DNA of 64,000 nucleotides from contig OY762279.1 in NCBI GenBank assembly GCA_963665455.1, positions 4,526,001 to 4,590,000 on the forward strand, written 5' to 3'. Of the stretch, positions 53,154 through 63,814 are shown piece after piece (position 1 is the first letter of the stretch; each line of letters begins with the position of its first letter). A model generated the notes under the pieces. The model made no database searches, was not told the DNA's origin, and was given only the letters and a program-made list of their open reading frames with translations. The translations under genes were made by a program, and so were the position numbers. The stretch is from VXNE01 sp963665455 (GTDB lineage: Bacteria > Pseudomonadota > Gammaproteobacteria > Pseudomonadales > Azotimanducaceae).

Positions 53154-54109
53154 AAATCTGCGTGGCCGGCGAGGGCGCCTTCGGCAACAAGCACCTGGAC
53201 GCCCTCGCCCGCATCGAGGGCATCGAGGTTGCAGTGCTGTGCGGGGGCGTCACGGAGGCGACCCGCGCCGTCGCGGAGCAGCGCGGCATTCCCCATTGGA
53301 CGCTAGACCTGGAAGAGGCCCTGGCGGTGCCCGGCGTGGAGGCAGTCATCCTCGCGACGCCCACCCCCATCCACGCGGCCCAAGCCACCGCCGTGATGCG
53401 GGCCGGCAAGCATGTCCTCGTCGAGATTCCGATGGCGGACAACCTGGCCGATGCCGAAGCCCTCGCGCGCGTGGCCGAAGAGACCGGCGTGGTCGCCATG
53501 GTGGATCACGTCCGGCGCTTCAACCCATCGCACCAATGGGTCCACCACCGGGTCGCCGCCGGGGAACTCGCGATCCAGCAGATGGACGTGCAGACCTTCT
53601 TCTTCCGCCGCACGAACACCAACGCCAAGGGCGAACCCCGGAGTTGGACGGACCACCTCCTGTGGCACCACGCCTGCCACACGGTGGACCTCTTCGAGTA
53701 CCAGACCGGAGGCCCGGCGACCGCGGTCACCGCGTTGCAGGGGCCGGCACATCCCGAGTTGGGCATCGCGATGGACATGGCCATCGGCCTCAAGGCGGCC
53801 GGCGGGGCCGTCTGCACGCTGTCGCTCTCCTTCAACAACGACGGCCCCTTCGGCACGTTCTTCCGCTACATCTGCGACCGCGGCACGTACGTGGCGAACT
53901 ACGACGACTTGTTCACCGGGCACGGCGACCCGGTGGATCTTTCCGGCGTCGCGGTTTCGAACGACGGCATCGAACTGGCGGACCGGGAGTTCTTCGCCGC
54001 CATTCGGGAAGGCCGAGAGCCCAATTCGAGCCTCGCCCAGGGACTGCCCGCCATGCGCACGCTGGACCGGCTGGAACAAGCCCTGGACACGGGCGGAATA
54101 CCCGACTGA
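53150..54109 (+). CDS. ligC: 4-carboxy-2-hydroxymuconate-6-semialdehyde dehydrogenase
   Basis: A 319-residue Gfo/Idh/MocA-family dehydrogenase. KICVAGEGAFGNKHLDAL is the NADP-binding loop, and EIPMADNLADAEALA and VDHVRRFNPSHQWVHHR follow as in LigC. It oxidises the ring-cleavage product (as its hemiacetal) to 2-pyrone-4,6-dicarboxylate for LigI. Last gene of the lig operon; sufB follows 29 bases later with its own promoter. Confidence 0.93.
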   Translation: MKICVAGEGAFGNKHLDALARIEGIEVAVLCGGVTEATRAVAEQRGIPHWTLDLEEALAVPGVEAVILATPTPIHAAQATAVMRAGKHVLVEIPMADNLADAEALARVAEETGVVAMVDHVRRFNPSHQWVHHRVAAGELAIQQMDVQTFFFRRTNTNAKGEPRSWTDHLLWHHACHTVDLFEYQTGGPATAVTALQGPAHPELGIAMDMAIGLKAAGGAVCTLSLSFNNDGPFGTFFRYICDRGTYVANYDDLFTGHGDPVDLSGVAVSNDGIELADREFFAAIREGREPNSSLAQGLPAMRTLDRLEQALDTGGIPD

Positions 54110-54132
54110 ATTACTTGGGTATTGCGTATAAT
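54105..54132 (+). promoter_or_regulatory. Probable sufB promoter with consensus -10
   Basis: TATAAT at 54127-54132 is a perfect -10 hexamer; ACTGAA at 54105-54110 is a weak -35 at 16 bases. Six bases separate the -10 from the sufB ATG, so transcription would start at or near the A of ATG and give a leaderless message. No Shine-Dalgarno sequence is seen. Confidence 0.55.
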
Positions 54133-54138
54133 CCACTC

Positions 54139-55593
<1,455 letters not shown>

Positions 55594-55608
55594 CCCGAAG
55601 CGCGCGCC

Positions 55609-56352
55609 ATGCTCGAAATCGAGAACCTGCACGCCCGCACGGGTGGCCAGGACATCCTACAGGGCGTAACCCTCACCGTCCGGCGCGGCGAGGTGCACGC
55701 CGTCATGGGCCCGAACGGGTCCGGCAAGAGCACCCTCGCGAACGTGATCGCCGGCCGGCCGGGCTACGAAGTCACCGAGGGGTCGGTGCGGCTCGACGGG
55801 ACGGACCTGCTCGCACTCGAACCCGAGGACCGAGCGCACCAAGGCGTGTTCCTAGCGTTCCAGTACCCCGTCGAAATCCCGGGCGTGAGCAACATGGAGT
55901 TCCTGAAGGCGGCCCTCGACAGCCGCCGGGCGGCCAACGGCCAGGAGGAGCTGTCCGCAGTCGACTTCATGCGCCGGGCCCGCGACGCCGCCGGCCGCCT
56001 CGACCTCAACCCGGAGTTCCTGAAGCGCGGCGTCAACGAGGGGTTCTCCGGCGGCGAGAAGAAGCGCAACGAAATCCTCCAGATGCTGCTGCTCGAGCCC
56101 GCGCTCGCGGTCCTCGACGAGACCGACTCCGGCCTCGACATCGACGCGCTGCGGGTGGTCGCGGCCGGGGTCAACGCCTTCGCGTCGCCGGACAACGCGG
56201 TCGTCCTCGTCACCCACTACCAACGCCTCCTCGACCACATCGTCCCGGACTACGTACACGTCCTGGTCGAGGGCAGCATCGTCCGCACCGGCGACAAGAA
56301 CCTCGCCCTCGAACTTGAATCCAACGGCTACGGATGGCTAGCCGATCCGTAA
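55609..56352 (+). CDS. sufC: Fe-S assembly ATPase SufC
   Basis: A 247-residue ABC-type ATPase that drives conformational change in SufBCD. Walker A is MGPNGSGKSTLAN, the signature region is NEGFSGGEKKRNEILQMLLLEP, and Walker B is LAVLDETDSGLDIDAL. Starts 15 bases after sufB; stop overlaps sufD by one base. Confidence 0.97.
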   Translation: MLEIENLHARTGGQDILQGVTLTVRRGEVHAVMGPNGSGKSTLANVIAGRPGYEVTEGSVRLDGTDLLALEPEDRAHQGVFLAFQYPVEIPGVSNMEFLKAALDSRRAANGQEELSAVDFMRRARDAAGRLDLNPEFLKRGVNEGFSGGEKKRNEILQMLLLEPALAVLDETDSGLDIDALRVVAAGVNAFASPDNAVVLVTHYQRLLDHIVPDYVHVLVEGSIVRTGDKNLALELESNGYGWLADP

Positions 56353-57476
56353 TGACCGCAGCCGAAGCCTTCGCCGACCGCATGCGCGCCCAGCCGGTGG
56401 CGTACGCCCCCTGGCTCGACCGCGAGCAGAGCCGGCGCGTGCTCGCGGACCAAGGCCTGCCCGAACCGCGCTCCGAGGCGTGGCGCTACTCGAACCCGAA
56501 CCGCTGGTACGACGGTCCGACCACGATGCCGACCGCGCCCGCGGAGAGCCCACGGAGCGCCGGTGCCCGTGTCGTCGACTTCGAGTCGGCCCGTGGCCCG
56601 GACCGGCAACGCATCGAGCAGTCCATGAACGCCGCGGTGGACACGACGAAGCACCCCCTCGCCGCCATCAACGACCTCGCCATGGACCGGGGCCTGCTCG
56701 TCCATGTGCCCGCCGGCGACGAAGCCGCCGAAGTTGAACTCGGCGCACTCGGCGGCGGCATCGAGCGCGTGCTCGTCGTCGTCGAACCGAATGCCTCCGC
56801 GACCCTCGTCGAGCGCCCCGCCACGCCCACGCAACGCGTCATCGAGTGCATCCTGGGGGAGGGCGCCCGCCTCGACCACGTGCGTCTGCAACCACGCGCA
56901 ACGACGGCGGAACACCACTTGGTGGCGGCCCGTCTCGGTCCCGCAAGCCGCTACCGCCTAGCGCAGTACAGCCAAGGCGCGGCCCTGCGCCGCAACGACC
57001 TGCACGTCCGCGTCGCCGGACGCGGCGCGGAGGTCGAGGTGCGCTGTGGCTACCGCCTCGCCGCCCGGACCCATCTCGACACCCAGGTCGGCATCGAGCA
57101 CGAGGCCCCGGACGCCGCCAGCCGGCAGATCGCCCGGGGCGTCGTCGGCGATCACGCGAAGGCCGTGCTCAACGGCCGCATCCACGTCGCGCCCGACGCG
57201 CAGCGCACGGACGCGGCGCTGACCACCAAGAGCCTCCTGCTCGCGCCGACCGCGGAACTCAACGCCAAGCCGGAGCTCACGATCTATGCCGACGACGTGC
57301 GGTGTGCGCATGGAGCCACGGTCGGGGAACTCGATGCGGACGCCCTCTTCTACCTGCGCTCGCGGGGCGTCACCGAGGCGACGGCCCGTGAACTCCTGAT
57401 CGGTGGTTTCCTCGCCGAAGCGGTCGGCCATCTCGCGACGGACGATGCCCGGGCACTGTTGGGGATCGCACCATGA
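56352..57476 (+). CDS. sufD: Fe-S assembly protein SufD
   Basis: A 374-residue SufD, the paralogue of SufB that helps take in iron. PRSEAWRYSNPNRWY near the N-terminus and the C-terminal ELTIYADDVRCAHGATVGELDADALFYLRSRGV are SufD signatures, with the conserved His in CAHGAT. ATG 56352 shares a base with the sufC stop; a start six codons upstream would overlap sufC further and is less likely. Confidence 0.95.
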   Translation: MTAAEAFADRMRAQPVAYAPWLDREQSRRVLADQGLPEPRSEAWRYSNPNRWYDGPTTMPTAPAESPRSAGARVVDFESARGPDRQRIEQSMNAAVDTTKHPLAAINDLAMDRGLLVHVPAGDEAAEVELGALGGGIERVLVVVEPNASATLVERPATPTQRVIECILGEGARLDHVRLQPRATTAEHHLVAARLGPASRYRLAQYSQGAALRRNDLHVRVAGRGAEVEVRCGYRLAARTHLDTQVGIEHEAPDAASRQIARGVVGDHAKAVLNGRIHVAPDAQRTDAALTTKSLLLAPTAELNAKPELTIYADDVRCAHGATVGELDADALFYLRSRGVTEATARELLIGGFLAEAVGHLATDDARALLGIAP

Positions 57477-58720
57477 ACGGCCCTTCGACGCAGGCCGCAC
57501 CCCCCCGCCTGGAGCAGGACTTCGACGCCCTCCGAGCCGACTTCCCCCTCATCGGCGGACGGGACGACGTCGTCTACCTCGACAACGCCGCGACCACCCA
57601 GAAGCCGCGCGCCGTGCTCGATGCGGTCCGGAGCTACTACGAGACCACGAACGCCAACGTCCATCGCGGCGTACACCAACTCTCGGACGCCGCCACGGAC
57701 GCCTTCGAGGCCGCCCGCGCCCGGGTCGCCCGGCACGTCCACGCGGCCTCCTCCCACGAGATCGTCTGGACGCGGGGCACCACCGAAGCCATCAACCTAG
57801 TCGCCCAATCCCATGGCACCACCGCGCTGCGTCCCGGCGACCTAGTCCTCGTCACGGAGCTGGAGCACCACTCGAACCTCGTCCCCTGGCAGATGGCCTG
57901 CGAGCGGACCGGGGCCACGCTCGTGGCGGCGGCGGTGACCCCCGAGGGCATCCTGGATCTAGACGACTTCGAGGCCAAGCTAACCGCCGGCAACGTGCGG
58001 ATCGCCGCTTTCGGCCACGTCTCGAACGCCCTCGGCACCGTCCACCCCGTGGCGGACCTCGTGGCGATGGCCCGGGCGGCGGGTGCGGTCACGGTGATCG
58101 ACGGCGCCCAGGCCATGGCGCACTATTCGGTGGACGTACGCGCCCTCGACTGCGATTTCTACGCCTTCTCGGGGCACAAGGCATACGCCCCCACCGGCAT
58201 CGGCGTGCTCTACGGCAAAGAGGCGTTGCTCGACGCCATGCCGCCCTGGCAAGGCGGCGGGGAGATGATCGAGGAGGTCCGCATCGAGGGGACCACCTAC
58301 GCCAAGCTCCCGTTCAAGTTCGAGGCCGGCACGCCCAACATCGCCGGCGCGGTCGGACTCGGCGCGGCCATCGACTATCTCGAAGGCCTGGACGCCGGGG
58401 TTGTCGCCGGTCACGAAGCACGGCTCCTCCAAGCCGCCACCGCCGGACTCCAGCAGGTGGAGGGCATGCGCATTGTCGGCACCGCCCCGGACAAGGCACC
58501 GCTGGTGTCCTTCCTCATGGACGGCGCGCATCCGCACGACGTGGGGACGCTCCTCGACCAACAAGGCATCGCGGTGCGCACCGGCCACCACTGCGCCATG
58601 CCCCTCATGGAGCGGCTCGGCATCCCCGGCACCGTGCGGGCGTCGTTCGCCCTGTATAATTCGCTGGCGGACGTCGAGCGGCTCGTCGCCGGCGTCCACA
58701 AGGCGCGGTCCTTCTTGTGA
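57473..58720 (+). CDS. sufS: Cysteine desulfurase SufS
   Basis: A 415-residue group II cysteine desulfurase. YLDNAATTQKPRAVLDAV, the PLP Lys in SGHKAYAPTGIGVLYG and the active-site Cys in VRTGHHCAMPLMERLG are all in place. It takes sulfur from cysteine and passes it through SufE to SufB. Its ATG overlaps the sufD stop by four bases, and its stop overlaps the next GTG. Confidence 0.96.
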   Translation: MNGPSTQAAPPRLEQDFDALRADFPLIGGRDDVVYLDNAATTQKPRAVLDAVRSYYETTNANVHRGVHQLSDAATDAFEAARARVARHVHAASSHEIVWTRGTTEAINLVAQSHGTTALRPGDLVLVTELEHHSNLVPWQMACERTGATLVAAAVTPEGILDLDDFEAKLTAGNVRIAAFGHVSNALGTVHPVADLVAMARAAGAVTVIDGAQAMAHYSVDVRALDCDFYAFSGHKAYAPTGIGVLYGKEALLDAMPPWQGGGEMIEEVRIEGTTYAKLPFKFEAGTPNIAGAVGLGAAIDYLEGLDAGVVAGHEARLLQAATAGLQQVEGMRIVGTAPDKAPLVSFLMDGAHPHDVGTLLDQQGIAVRTGHHCAMPLMERLGIPGTVRASFALYNSLADVERLVAGVHKARSFL

Positions 58721-59118
58721 GCCGCGCCCCGGAGACGATCATGGAAGCCCGCGAATACGACCCCCAAGGCATCACGATCACGCCGGCGGCCCTGGCGCAC
58801 GTGCGCCGGCAACTGCATAGCGAAGGCGCCGCGGCCCTTGTGCTCGGCGTGACCGAGAGCGGCTGCAACGGCTACATGTACGAACTCGGGTTCGCGGGCG
58901 CGCAGGCCGGCCAAGCGGCGGCCGGTGACCCGTCCGACGTCCGTTCCTTCCGCTTCGGCGAGGACGTGCGCGTGGACGTGGCCGAAGACGACTGGCCCCT
59001 CGTCCGGGGCACGGAGATCGACTACGTCGTCGAGGGGCTGAACTCCGCCCTGAAGTTCAACAACCCCAACGCGGACGCCATGTGCGGCTGCGGCGAGAGC
59101 TTCTCCATCCGGGACTGA
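58717..59118 (+). CDS. sufA: A-type Fe-S carrier protein (SufA/IscA family)
   Basis: A 133-residue HesB/IscA-domain protein. The three cluster-binding Cys are in TESGCNGYMYEL and MCGCGESF. GTG 58717 overlaps the sufS stop; ATG 58741 is a possible alternative start. It delivers clusters to target enzymes. Symbol assigned from operon position; IscA and ErpA are alike in sequence. Confidence 0.9.
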   Translation: MSRAPETIMEAREYDPQGITITPAALAHVRRQLHSEGAAALVLGVTESGCNGYMYELGFAGAQAGQAAAGDPSDVRSFRFGEDVRVDVAEDDWPLVRGTEIDYVVEGLNSALKFNNPNADAMCGCGESFSIRD

Positions 59119-59131
59119 AACGTCCGCCAGC

Positions 59132-59656
59132 ATGGAACGTCGCCTAGTTCCCGTCAGCCGTCCCGTCAGCGCTCGCCTGGTGCCCACCGGCGAGCCCATC
59201 GACATCGAAGCGGGCAAGTTCGTCACCCTCACCCAAGCCCTCGGCGGCACCTACACCGTCGTCGTCGACGGCAACATGGCGCGCATCGAGAGCGAGGACG
59301 CGGACGCCCTCGGCTTCGAACCCGAAACCCTGGTGTTCGATCCCCCGGCCGACGGCGCGCCGGACTTCGAGCAGGTCCGAACGGCACTGGCGTCGGTACA
59401 CGACCCGGAGATCCCGGTGAATATCGTGGACCTGGGCCTCGTGTACGGATGCGAGCTCGACGGCGACACCGTGCGCATCGAAATGACCCTCACCGCTCCC
59501 GGCTGCGGCATGGGTCCGGTACTGGTGGACGACGTGAAGCGGCGCGTCGGGCGCGTGCCGTTCGTTGCCGACGTGGAGGTCGATCTGGTGTTCGACCCGC
59601 CCTGGTCGCGGGATAGGATGACCGAGGAAGCGCAGCTCTCCCTCGGGCTCTTCTGA
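59132..59656 (+). CDS. sufT: SufT-type Fe-S maturation protein
   Basis: A 174-residue protein. An N-terminal region of about 75 residues is followed by a DUF59/MIP18 domain with VHDPEIPVNIVDLGLVYG and LTAPGCGMGPVLVDDVK, whose Cys is conserved. Bacterial SufT supports maturation of certain Fe-S proteins under high demand. It lies 13 bases after the A-type carrier gene. Confidence 0.92.
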   Translation: MERRLVPVSRPVSARLVPTGEPIDIEAGKFVTLTQALGGTYTVVVDGNMARIESEDADALGFEPETLVFDPPADGAPDFEQVRTALASVHDPEIPVNIVDLGLVYGCELDGDTVRIEMTLTAPGCGMGPVLVDDVKRRVGRVPFVADVEVDLVFDPPWSRDRMTEEAQLSLGLF

Positions 59657-59689
59657 ATCGTTCCCGGCCGCGCCGGCGCTTCGGCCACC

Positions 59690-60109
59690 ATGAACGCCGC
59701 CCTCGACGACATCCGCGACACCTTCGGCTTCTTCGACGACTGGGAGGCGCGCTACCGCTTCATTATCGACCTGGGCAAGTCCTTGCCGTCGCTACCCGAA
59801 GAAGACAAGACCGAAGACCGCCTGGTGCGCGGCTGCCAGAGCCTCGTATGGCTCGTCCCCGCGTTCGAGCCCGACACGCGCACCCTGCACCTCGACATCG
59901 ACAGCGATGCCCACATCGTGCGGGGCCTCATCGCCATCGTCCTCGCGGCCTACAACGACCGCACCCCGGACGAGATCCTCGCCTTCGACGTGGAGGCGCT
60001 CTTCGCCGAACTGGACCTGATGGCCCACCTGAGCCCCACCCGAGGCAACGGGTTGCGCGCCATGGTGGCGCGGATACGGCGGGAGGCGGAGGATCGGCTG
60101 GCCGCCTGA
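59690..60109 (+). CDS. sufE: Sulfur acceptor protein SufE
   Basis: A 139-residue SufE. DWEARYRFIIDLGK opens the fold, and the sulfur-carrying Cys is in RLVRGCQSLVWL. It accepts persulfide from SufS and raises its activity. Last gene of the operon, which thus reads sufB-C-D-S-A-T-E. Confidence 0.94.
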   Translation: MNAALDDIRDTFGFFDDWEARYRFIIDLGKSLPSLPEEDKTEDRLVRGCQSLVWLVPAFEPDTRTLHLDIDSDAHIVRGLIAIVLAAYNDRTPDEILAFDVEALFAELDLMAHLSPTRGNGLRAMVARIRREAEDRLAA

Positions 60110-60204
60110 GTCCGGTCGCGGCAATCGAAAGGCGGTCCGCACGTCCTGACCGACGCGGCCCGTCGTGCAGCTTCAGGGACCGATGTCCAGGTGGCCTTCT
60201 ACGG

Positions 60205-60792
60205 TTACTCCGTGGACCAACGCTCGTCGTCAGTGGACATGATCGGCCGCAGCCTTTCTATTCCCTCGAGAAGGACCTGGAAGCTGCGCGACCCATTCTC
60301 CCGCGACAAGGTCTCCGCCATCCGCCTAGCTCCGGACCGTTTCTGGAACTCCGGGACCAGCTTGCTGAGAGCCGAGGAGGGAGCGACGACCGCATCAGGA
60401 TTTCTGTAACGCGCTTTGGCCAGTTCACGCACCAGTGTCTTCGCTCGGCCCGGGAACGCCCGCACTAAAGCGCAAGGCTCACCGAGGTACCACGCCTCAA
60501 GCTCGCGGCATACCACCCGCACAAGCACGTCGTCACGCCCAGCATCACTACAGGCTCTGCTCAGGCGATCTTTCACCAGCCGGCAGTCGGCTCGATCTTG
60601 ATCCTGCACCACGACGAACCGTACGCCAGGCTCCCGCCAGCGTCGGAGCTTTCTGGGGACGCTCTTGGCAAGGTCACGTTTACCATTGTGTGGGACGCAC
60701 TGGAACCGAAGCCAAGGGAACAACCGCGGCAGCAAGCCGTCGAGAAGGGCCGCCATAGATGGCTCTTCGAGAAGGAAGACCAGTTTAGCCAC
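60205..60792 (-). CDS. DUF4276 family protein, Toprim-like residues, paired with AAA ATPase
   Basis: A 195-residue protein beginning at GTG complement 60790-60792, overlapping the ATPase stop by eight bases. KLVFLLEEPSM near the N-terminus and VVVQDQDRADC at about 61-70 look like the Glu and DxD motifs of a Toprim-type fold; CRELEAWYLGE is the DUF4276 hallmark. DUF4276 genes often pair with AAA_21 ATPases. Toprim partners of such ATPases in OLD and PARIS systems act as nucleases. A defence effector role is inferred. Confidence 0.75.
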   Translation of the reverse strand: MAKLVFLLEEPSMAALLDGLLPRLFPWLRFQCVPHNGKRDLAKSVPRKLRRWREPGVRFVVVQDQDRADCRLVKDRLSRACSDAGRDDVLVRVVCRELEAWYLGEPCALVRAFPGRAKTLVRELAKARYRNPDAVVAPSSALSKLVPEFQKRSGARRMAETLSRENGSRSFQVLLEGIERLRPIMSTDDERWSTE

Positions 60793-61969
60793 CTTCAGGG
60801 TCTGCCCCTTCGAACAACCGCTGGCGCCACAGGTCGCTTGGATTGTCTCCCTCCGCCACCAAGCCTCGCAGCAACTCACTGTCGCTACCGCGGCGAACCC
60901 TGGCGAATCCGTTTTCCTTAGCCAGCCAGTATATTTCGCGAAGGTCCGCATCACCGACGAAGTCCGGTGAGTGTGTCGACACGAACACCTGTCCGCCCCG
61001 GCGTCCGTAGTCCCGGAACTCCTCGGTCAGTTCACCCAGAAGCGATGGATAGAGTTGGTTCTCCGGCTCCTCGATAGCCAAAAGAGGATGTGGTCTGGGG
61101 TCATGGAGCAACACAAGGTACGCAAACATCTTGATCGTGCCGTCGGAGACATAGCGTGCGATGAACGGATCCTTGAAGCTACCGTCTCTGAAGCGCAACA
61201 CCAGGCGTCCGTCTTCGGTTGGTTTCGCCTCCACGTTCGCGATGCCCGGTACACGCCTGCGCATTGCAGCCAGTACGCGATCAAACTGCTGCGGATGGCG
61301 CTCAAACAGAAACTGAGCCACTTGGGCGACATTCTCACCTCGTGTCGAGACGTGCTCGGCGTAGCCCTGATCGGCGCTTGGCCGAACATCGGCTACCTGG
61401 AGATTCGAGATGTGCCAGCTCTCGATGAGGCTGCGAAACTCGGAGACCACCCGGAACTCCCTAAACTGTCCCAGCCCTTTGATGGCGAGTATGCTCGGAT
61501 CGTCGAGCTCGAACTCCTCTCGTTCCTCTACGGTGCCTTCCTCTCCGTATGCCGACTCATTCGTGATGGCGGCGCCGCGCCCACGAGAGAAGTCGACGAA
61601 GTGCCAGGGTCGGCCGGCACCGCGTCCCCTGCGATAGCGCAAGACCTCCCGATCCACTACCGGTCGCCCGTTGTCGGAGGCAATGCGTAACATGTACGTA
61701 GCCAAGCGCCCCGTACTCTCGCGGAACTTGACAGTGAGGCAGACGGGGCCGCGCTCGCCTCGGCTGACCAGCTCGCCAAATCCGCCCCGCCGCCCGACTG
61801 CCGAAGCAACGTCGCCGCCCAACGACTCCTTCAGAAAGGAGAAAGCGTCGAACAGCGTGGATTTGCCGGTTCCATTGGCGCCAACGACTACCGCCATCGG
61901 GGGCAGGGCGGCCAGCTTGACGTCCCGCAAGACGCGGTAATTCTTGATCTCGATCTGCTCGATTGGCAT
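60785..61969 (-). CDS. AAA_21-type ATPase (RecF/OLD-like)
   Basis: A 394-residue ABC/SMC-like ATPase. Walker A GANGTGKST is at residues 30-38, after IKNYRVLRDV. The C-terminal half holds the signature region FIARYVSDGTIKMFAYLVLLHDP, Walker B PLLAIEEPENQLYP and the H-loop VFVSTHSPDF. This layout is that of standalone AAA_21 ATPases in anti-phage and toxin modules. It is the upstream gene of the pair; no methyltransferase or other component is near. Confidence 0.85.
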   Translation of the reverse strand: MPIEQIEIKNYRVLRDVKLAALPPMAVVVGANGTGKSTLFDAFSFLKESLGGDVASAVGRRGGFGELVSRGERGPVCLTVKFRESTGRLATYMLRIASDNGRPVVDREVLRYRRGRGAGRPWHFVDFSRGRGAAITNESAYGEEGTVEEREEFELDDPSILAIKGLGQFREFRVVSEFRSLIESWHISNLQVADVRPSADQGYAEHVSTRGENVAQVAQFLFERHPQQFDRVLAAMRRRVPGIANVEAKPTEDGRLVLRFRDGSFKDPFIARYVSDGTIKMFAYLVLLHDPRPHPLLAIEEPENQLYPSLLGELTEEFRDYGRRGGQVFVSTHSPDFVGDADLREIYWLAKENGFARVRRGSDSELLRGLVAEGDNPSDLWRQRLFEGADPEGG

Positions 61970-62121
61970 CTCTGAGCGTCCCTGGCATCCGCGCCTGAGT
62001 ATACGTGGGGACTCGGCAGGCTCCTACAACAGCCTTGCCCGCGAAGCGAGCCTAGCGTTCCCGGGGTTTACCGAACAGATCAAGATCCTGGCCTTCGAGC
62101 TTGCAGGCTCCGATGGCGCAC

Positions 62122-63450
62122 TCAGACCCGCCCTGCAACCCATGCCCGCCAGCGGGCGTGGTCTTCTTCGTCGTCGACGTCCCAGAGCGTATCGAGCACG
62201 GCGACGCGCAGGCCGGCGTCCGCCGCCCGGGCCAACGTGCGCCGGAGGACGTCCGAGCCGCCCCACTCGATGCCATGGAACAGGGCCGGGTGCGGTGCGT
62301 TCATGCCGATCAGGCAGTAGCCACCGTCCGCCACCGGGCCGAGCACCACGTCCACGTCCCGTAGGCGGCGCAGGGCGTCCTCAATGTACCCTGCGGTCAT
62401 CGCCGGGATGTCGGTCCCCACCACCGCCCGAGCCCCGGCCAGGAGCGCCGCCAACATGCGTTCGCCGAGATCTCCCTCCGGCTGCTCGACGAGCGGCAGG
62501 CCGTAGCGCTCCGACCACGCGGCAAGCAGGTCGTTGCGTGTCCCCGCGAACCAGAGTTCGGCGTCGAACGACCCTTCCGCGACCGCCGCCAACGTCGTCT
62601 CGGCCAGTGCGACATGGACCTCGAGCGCGCCGTCGGCCCCGAGCGTGGACGCCAGCCGCGTCTTGACGAGGCCACGCTCCGGGGACCGCGCGAACACCGC
62701 CATCCGGGGCGGCGCTACCGGATCGGGAGCAGTCGAGAGACGATCTCCGTAGTAGCGCCGATACAAATCCTCCGGACGCGCCCCGAAGAAGTAGCGCAGC
62801 CGCAGCCACCACATGGAGAACACGGTGCGCCACACCCCGGCTTCCTCCCAACGCCGGCCAGACGAGCCGAGGCGTGCCGCCACCCGGCGGGGACGGGCGT
62901 GCCGGCGCAGCCGCCTCGATAGCTCGATGTCCTCCATCAGGGGTTGATCAGGCACGCCTCCGACCGCCTCCAGCAGCTCCCGCGAGACGAAGATGCCTTG
63001 GTCCCCGGTGCAGATGCCCGTCAGCCGGGAGCGCCAATTCATGAGGAAGGCGACCACGCGCAACATCGGCGACGTGCCGGAAAGGCGCACGTCGAACCTG
63101 CCCCACCCCGCGTTGCCCACGGCTTCGACGAGCGGCGTTGCGAGTTCGGGGGTGACCTCCGCGTCCGCGTGCAGGAACCAGAGCCAGTCCCCCCGGGCCG
63201 CCGCGGCACCGAGGCGCAACTGCCCTCCCCGGCCCCGGGCGCTCGCAAGGCAACGCGCTCCGAAGCGGCGGCAGACGGCTTGTGGGTCGTCGTAGCTGCC
63301 CCCATCGACGACCACGATCTCCAATCCCTCCCAGTGTTCGAGCGCCTTGAGCAGCCTCGCCAAACGCTCCGCGTCGTCGAGCACGGGGATGACGGCGGTG
63401 ATGCCGTGCAGCGCTGGCGGCATGGAGGTTGCCGCCTTCAAGCCGGCCAT
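62122..63450 (-). CDS. Fused GT2 glycosyltransferase and DUF2064 protein
   Basis: About 442 residues from ATG complement 63448-63450; other in-frame ATGs lie at 63480 and 63423. The first half is a family 2 glycosyltransferase (TIGR04283 type; AVIPVLDDAERLARLL, DGGSYDDP, FLHADAEVTP, LMEDIELSRRLRR). The second is a DUF2064/TIGR04282 nucleotidyltransferase-like domain (VFARSPERGLVKTRLA, VGTDIPAMTAGYIEDAL, DVVLGPVADGGYCLIGM). The two are often adjacent genes in radical SAM/selenodomain loci; here they are joined. Function is unsettled. Confidence 0.85.
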   Translation of the reverse strand: MAGLKAATSMPPALHGITAVIPVLDDAERLARLLKALEHWEGLEIVVVDGGSYDDPQAVCRRFGARCLASARGRGGQLRLGAAAARGDWLWFLHADAEVTPELATPLVEAVGNAGWGRFDVRLSGTSPMLRVVAFLMNWRSRLTGICTGDQGIFVSRELLEAVGGVPDQPLMEDIELSRRLRRHARPRRVAARLGSSGRRWEEAGVWRTVFSMWWLRLRYFFGARPEDLYRRYYGDRLSTAPDPVAPPRMAVFARSPERGLVKTRLASTLGADGALEVHVALAETTLAAVAEGSFDAELWFAGTRNDLLAAWSERYGLPLVEQPEGDLGERMLAALLAGARAVVGTDIPAMTAGYIEDALRRLRDVDVVLGPVADGGYCLIGMNAPHPALFHGIEWGGSDVLRRTLARAADAGLRVAVLDTLWDVDDEEDHARWRAWVAGRV

Positions 63451-63505
63451 GGAAAGAACGCCGGAGCTACCCCGGCGCACGAGCCGCGAAGCCGCGGAGA
63501 AACCG

Positions 63506-63577
63506 CAGCCCCGGCAGGAATCGAACCTGCATCCATCGCTTAGGAGGCGATCATTCTATCCATTGAACTACGGGGCC
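63506..63577 (-). tRNA. tRNA-Arg (anticodon CCT)
   Basis: A full cloverleaf can be drawn. The acceptor stem is GGCCCCG paired with CGGGGCT, the D-arm GTTC...GAAT, the anticodon stem ATCGC/GCGAT around loop CTCCTAA, and the T-arm GCAGG TTCGATT CCTGC. The loop gives anticodon CCT (reads AGG). CCA is not encoded. It lies just upstream of the glycosyltransferase gene on the same strand. tRNA-Arg genes are frequent integration sites, though no att repeat is seen here. Confidence 0.95.
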
Positions 63578-63814
63578 CCGCGTCCACCGATCATACCCCT
63601 TGGCGGTGGTTGCCGGCGACTCTCGCTGCCGCTTCCACCGGCGTGTCGCCTACATCCGGCAGCGCCAATCTGCCACACATTCAAGGGGGAAAACTGACAG
63701 ACTGTAGCCCTCAGCAGTCCGAGAATTCCCAACCAGCCGCCGCCCGGCGACACGCCTACGGCCCACGCGGGCGGATGCGGCGGAAACTCGTTATGCTGAC
63801 AGAAGAACCTGGAA

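Noticed and set aside
63506..63577. Genomic island attachment site at tRNA-Arg
   Set aside because: No direct repeat of the tRNA 3' end and no integrase are seen in the window.
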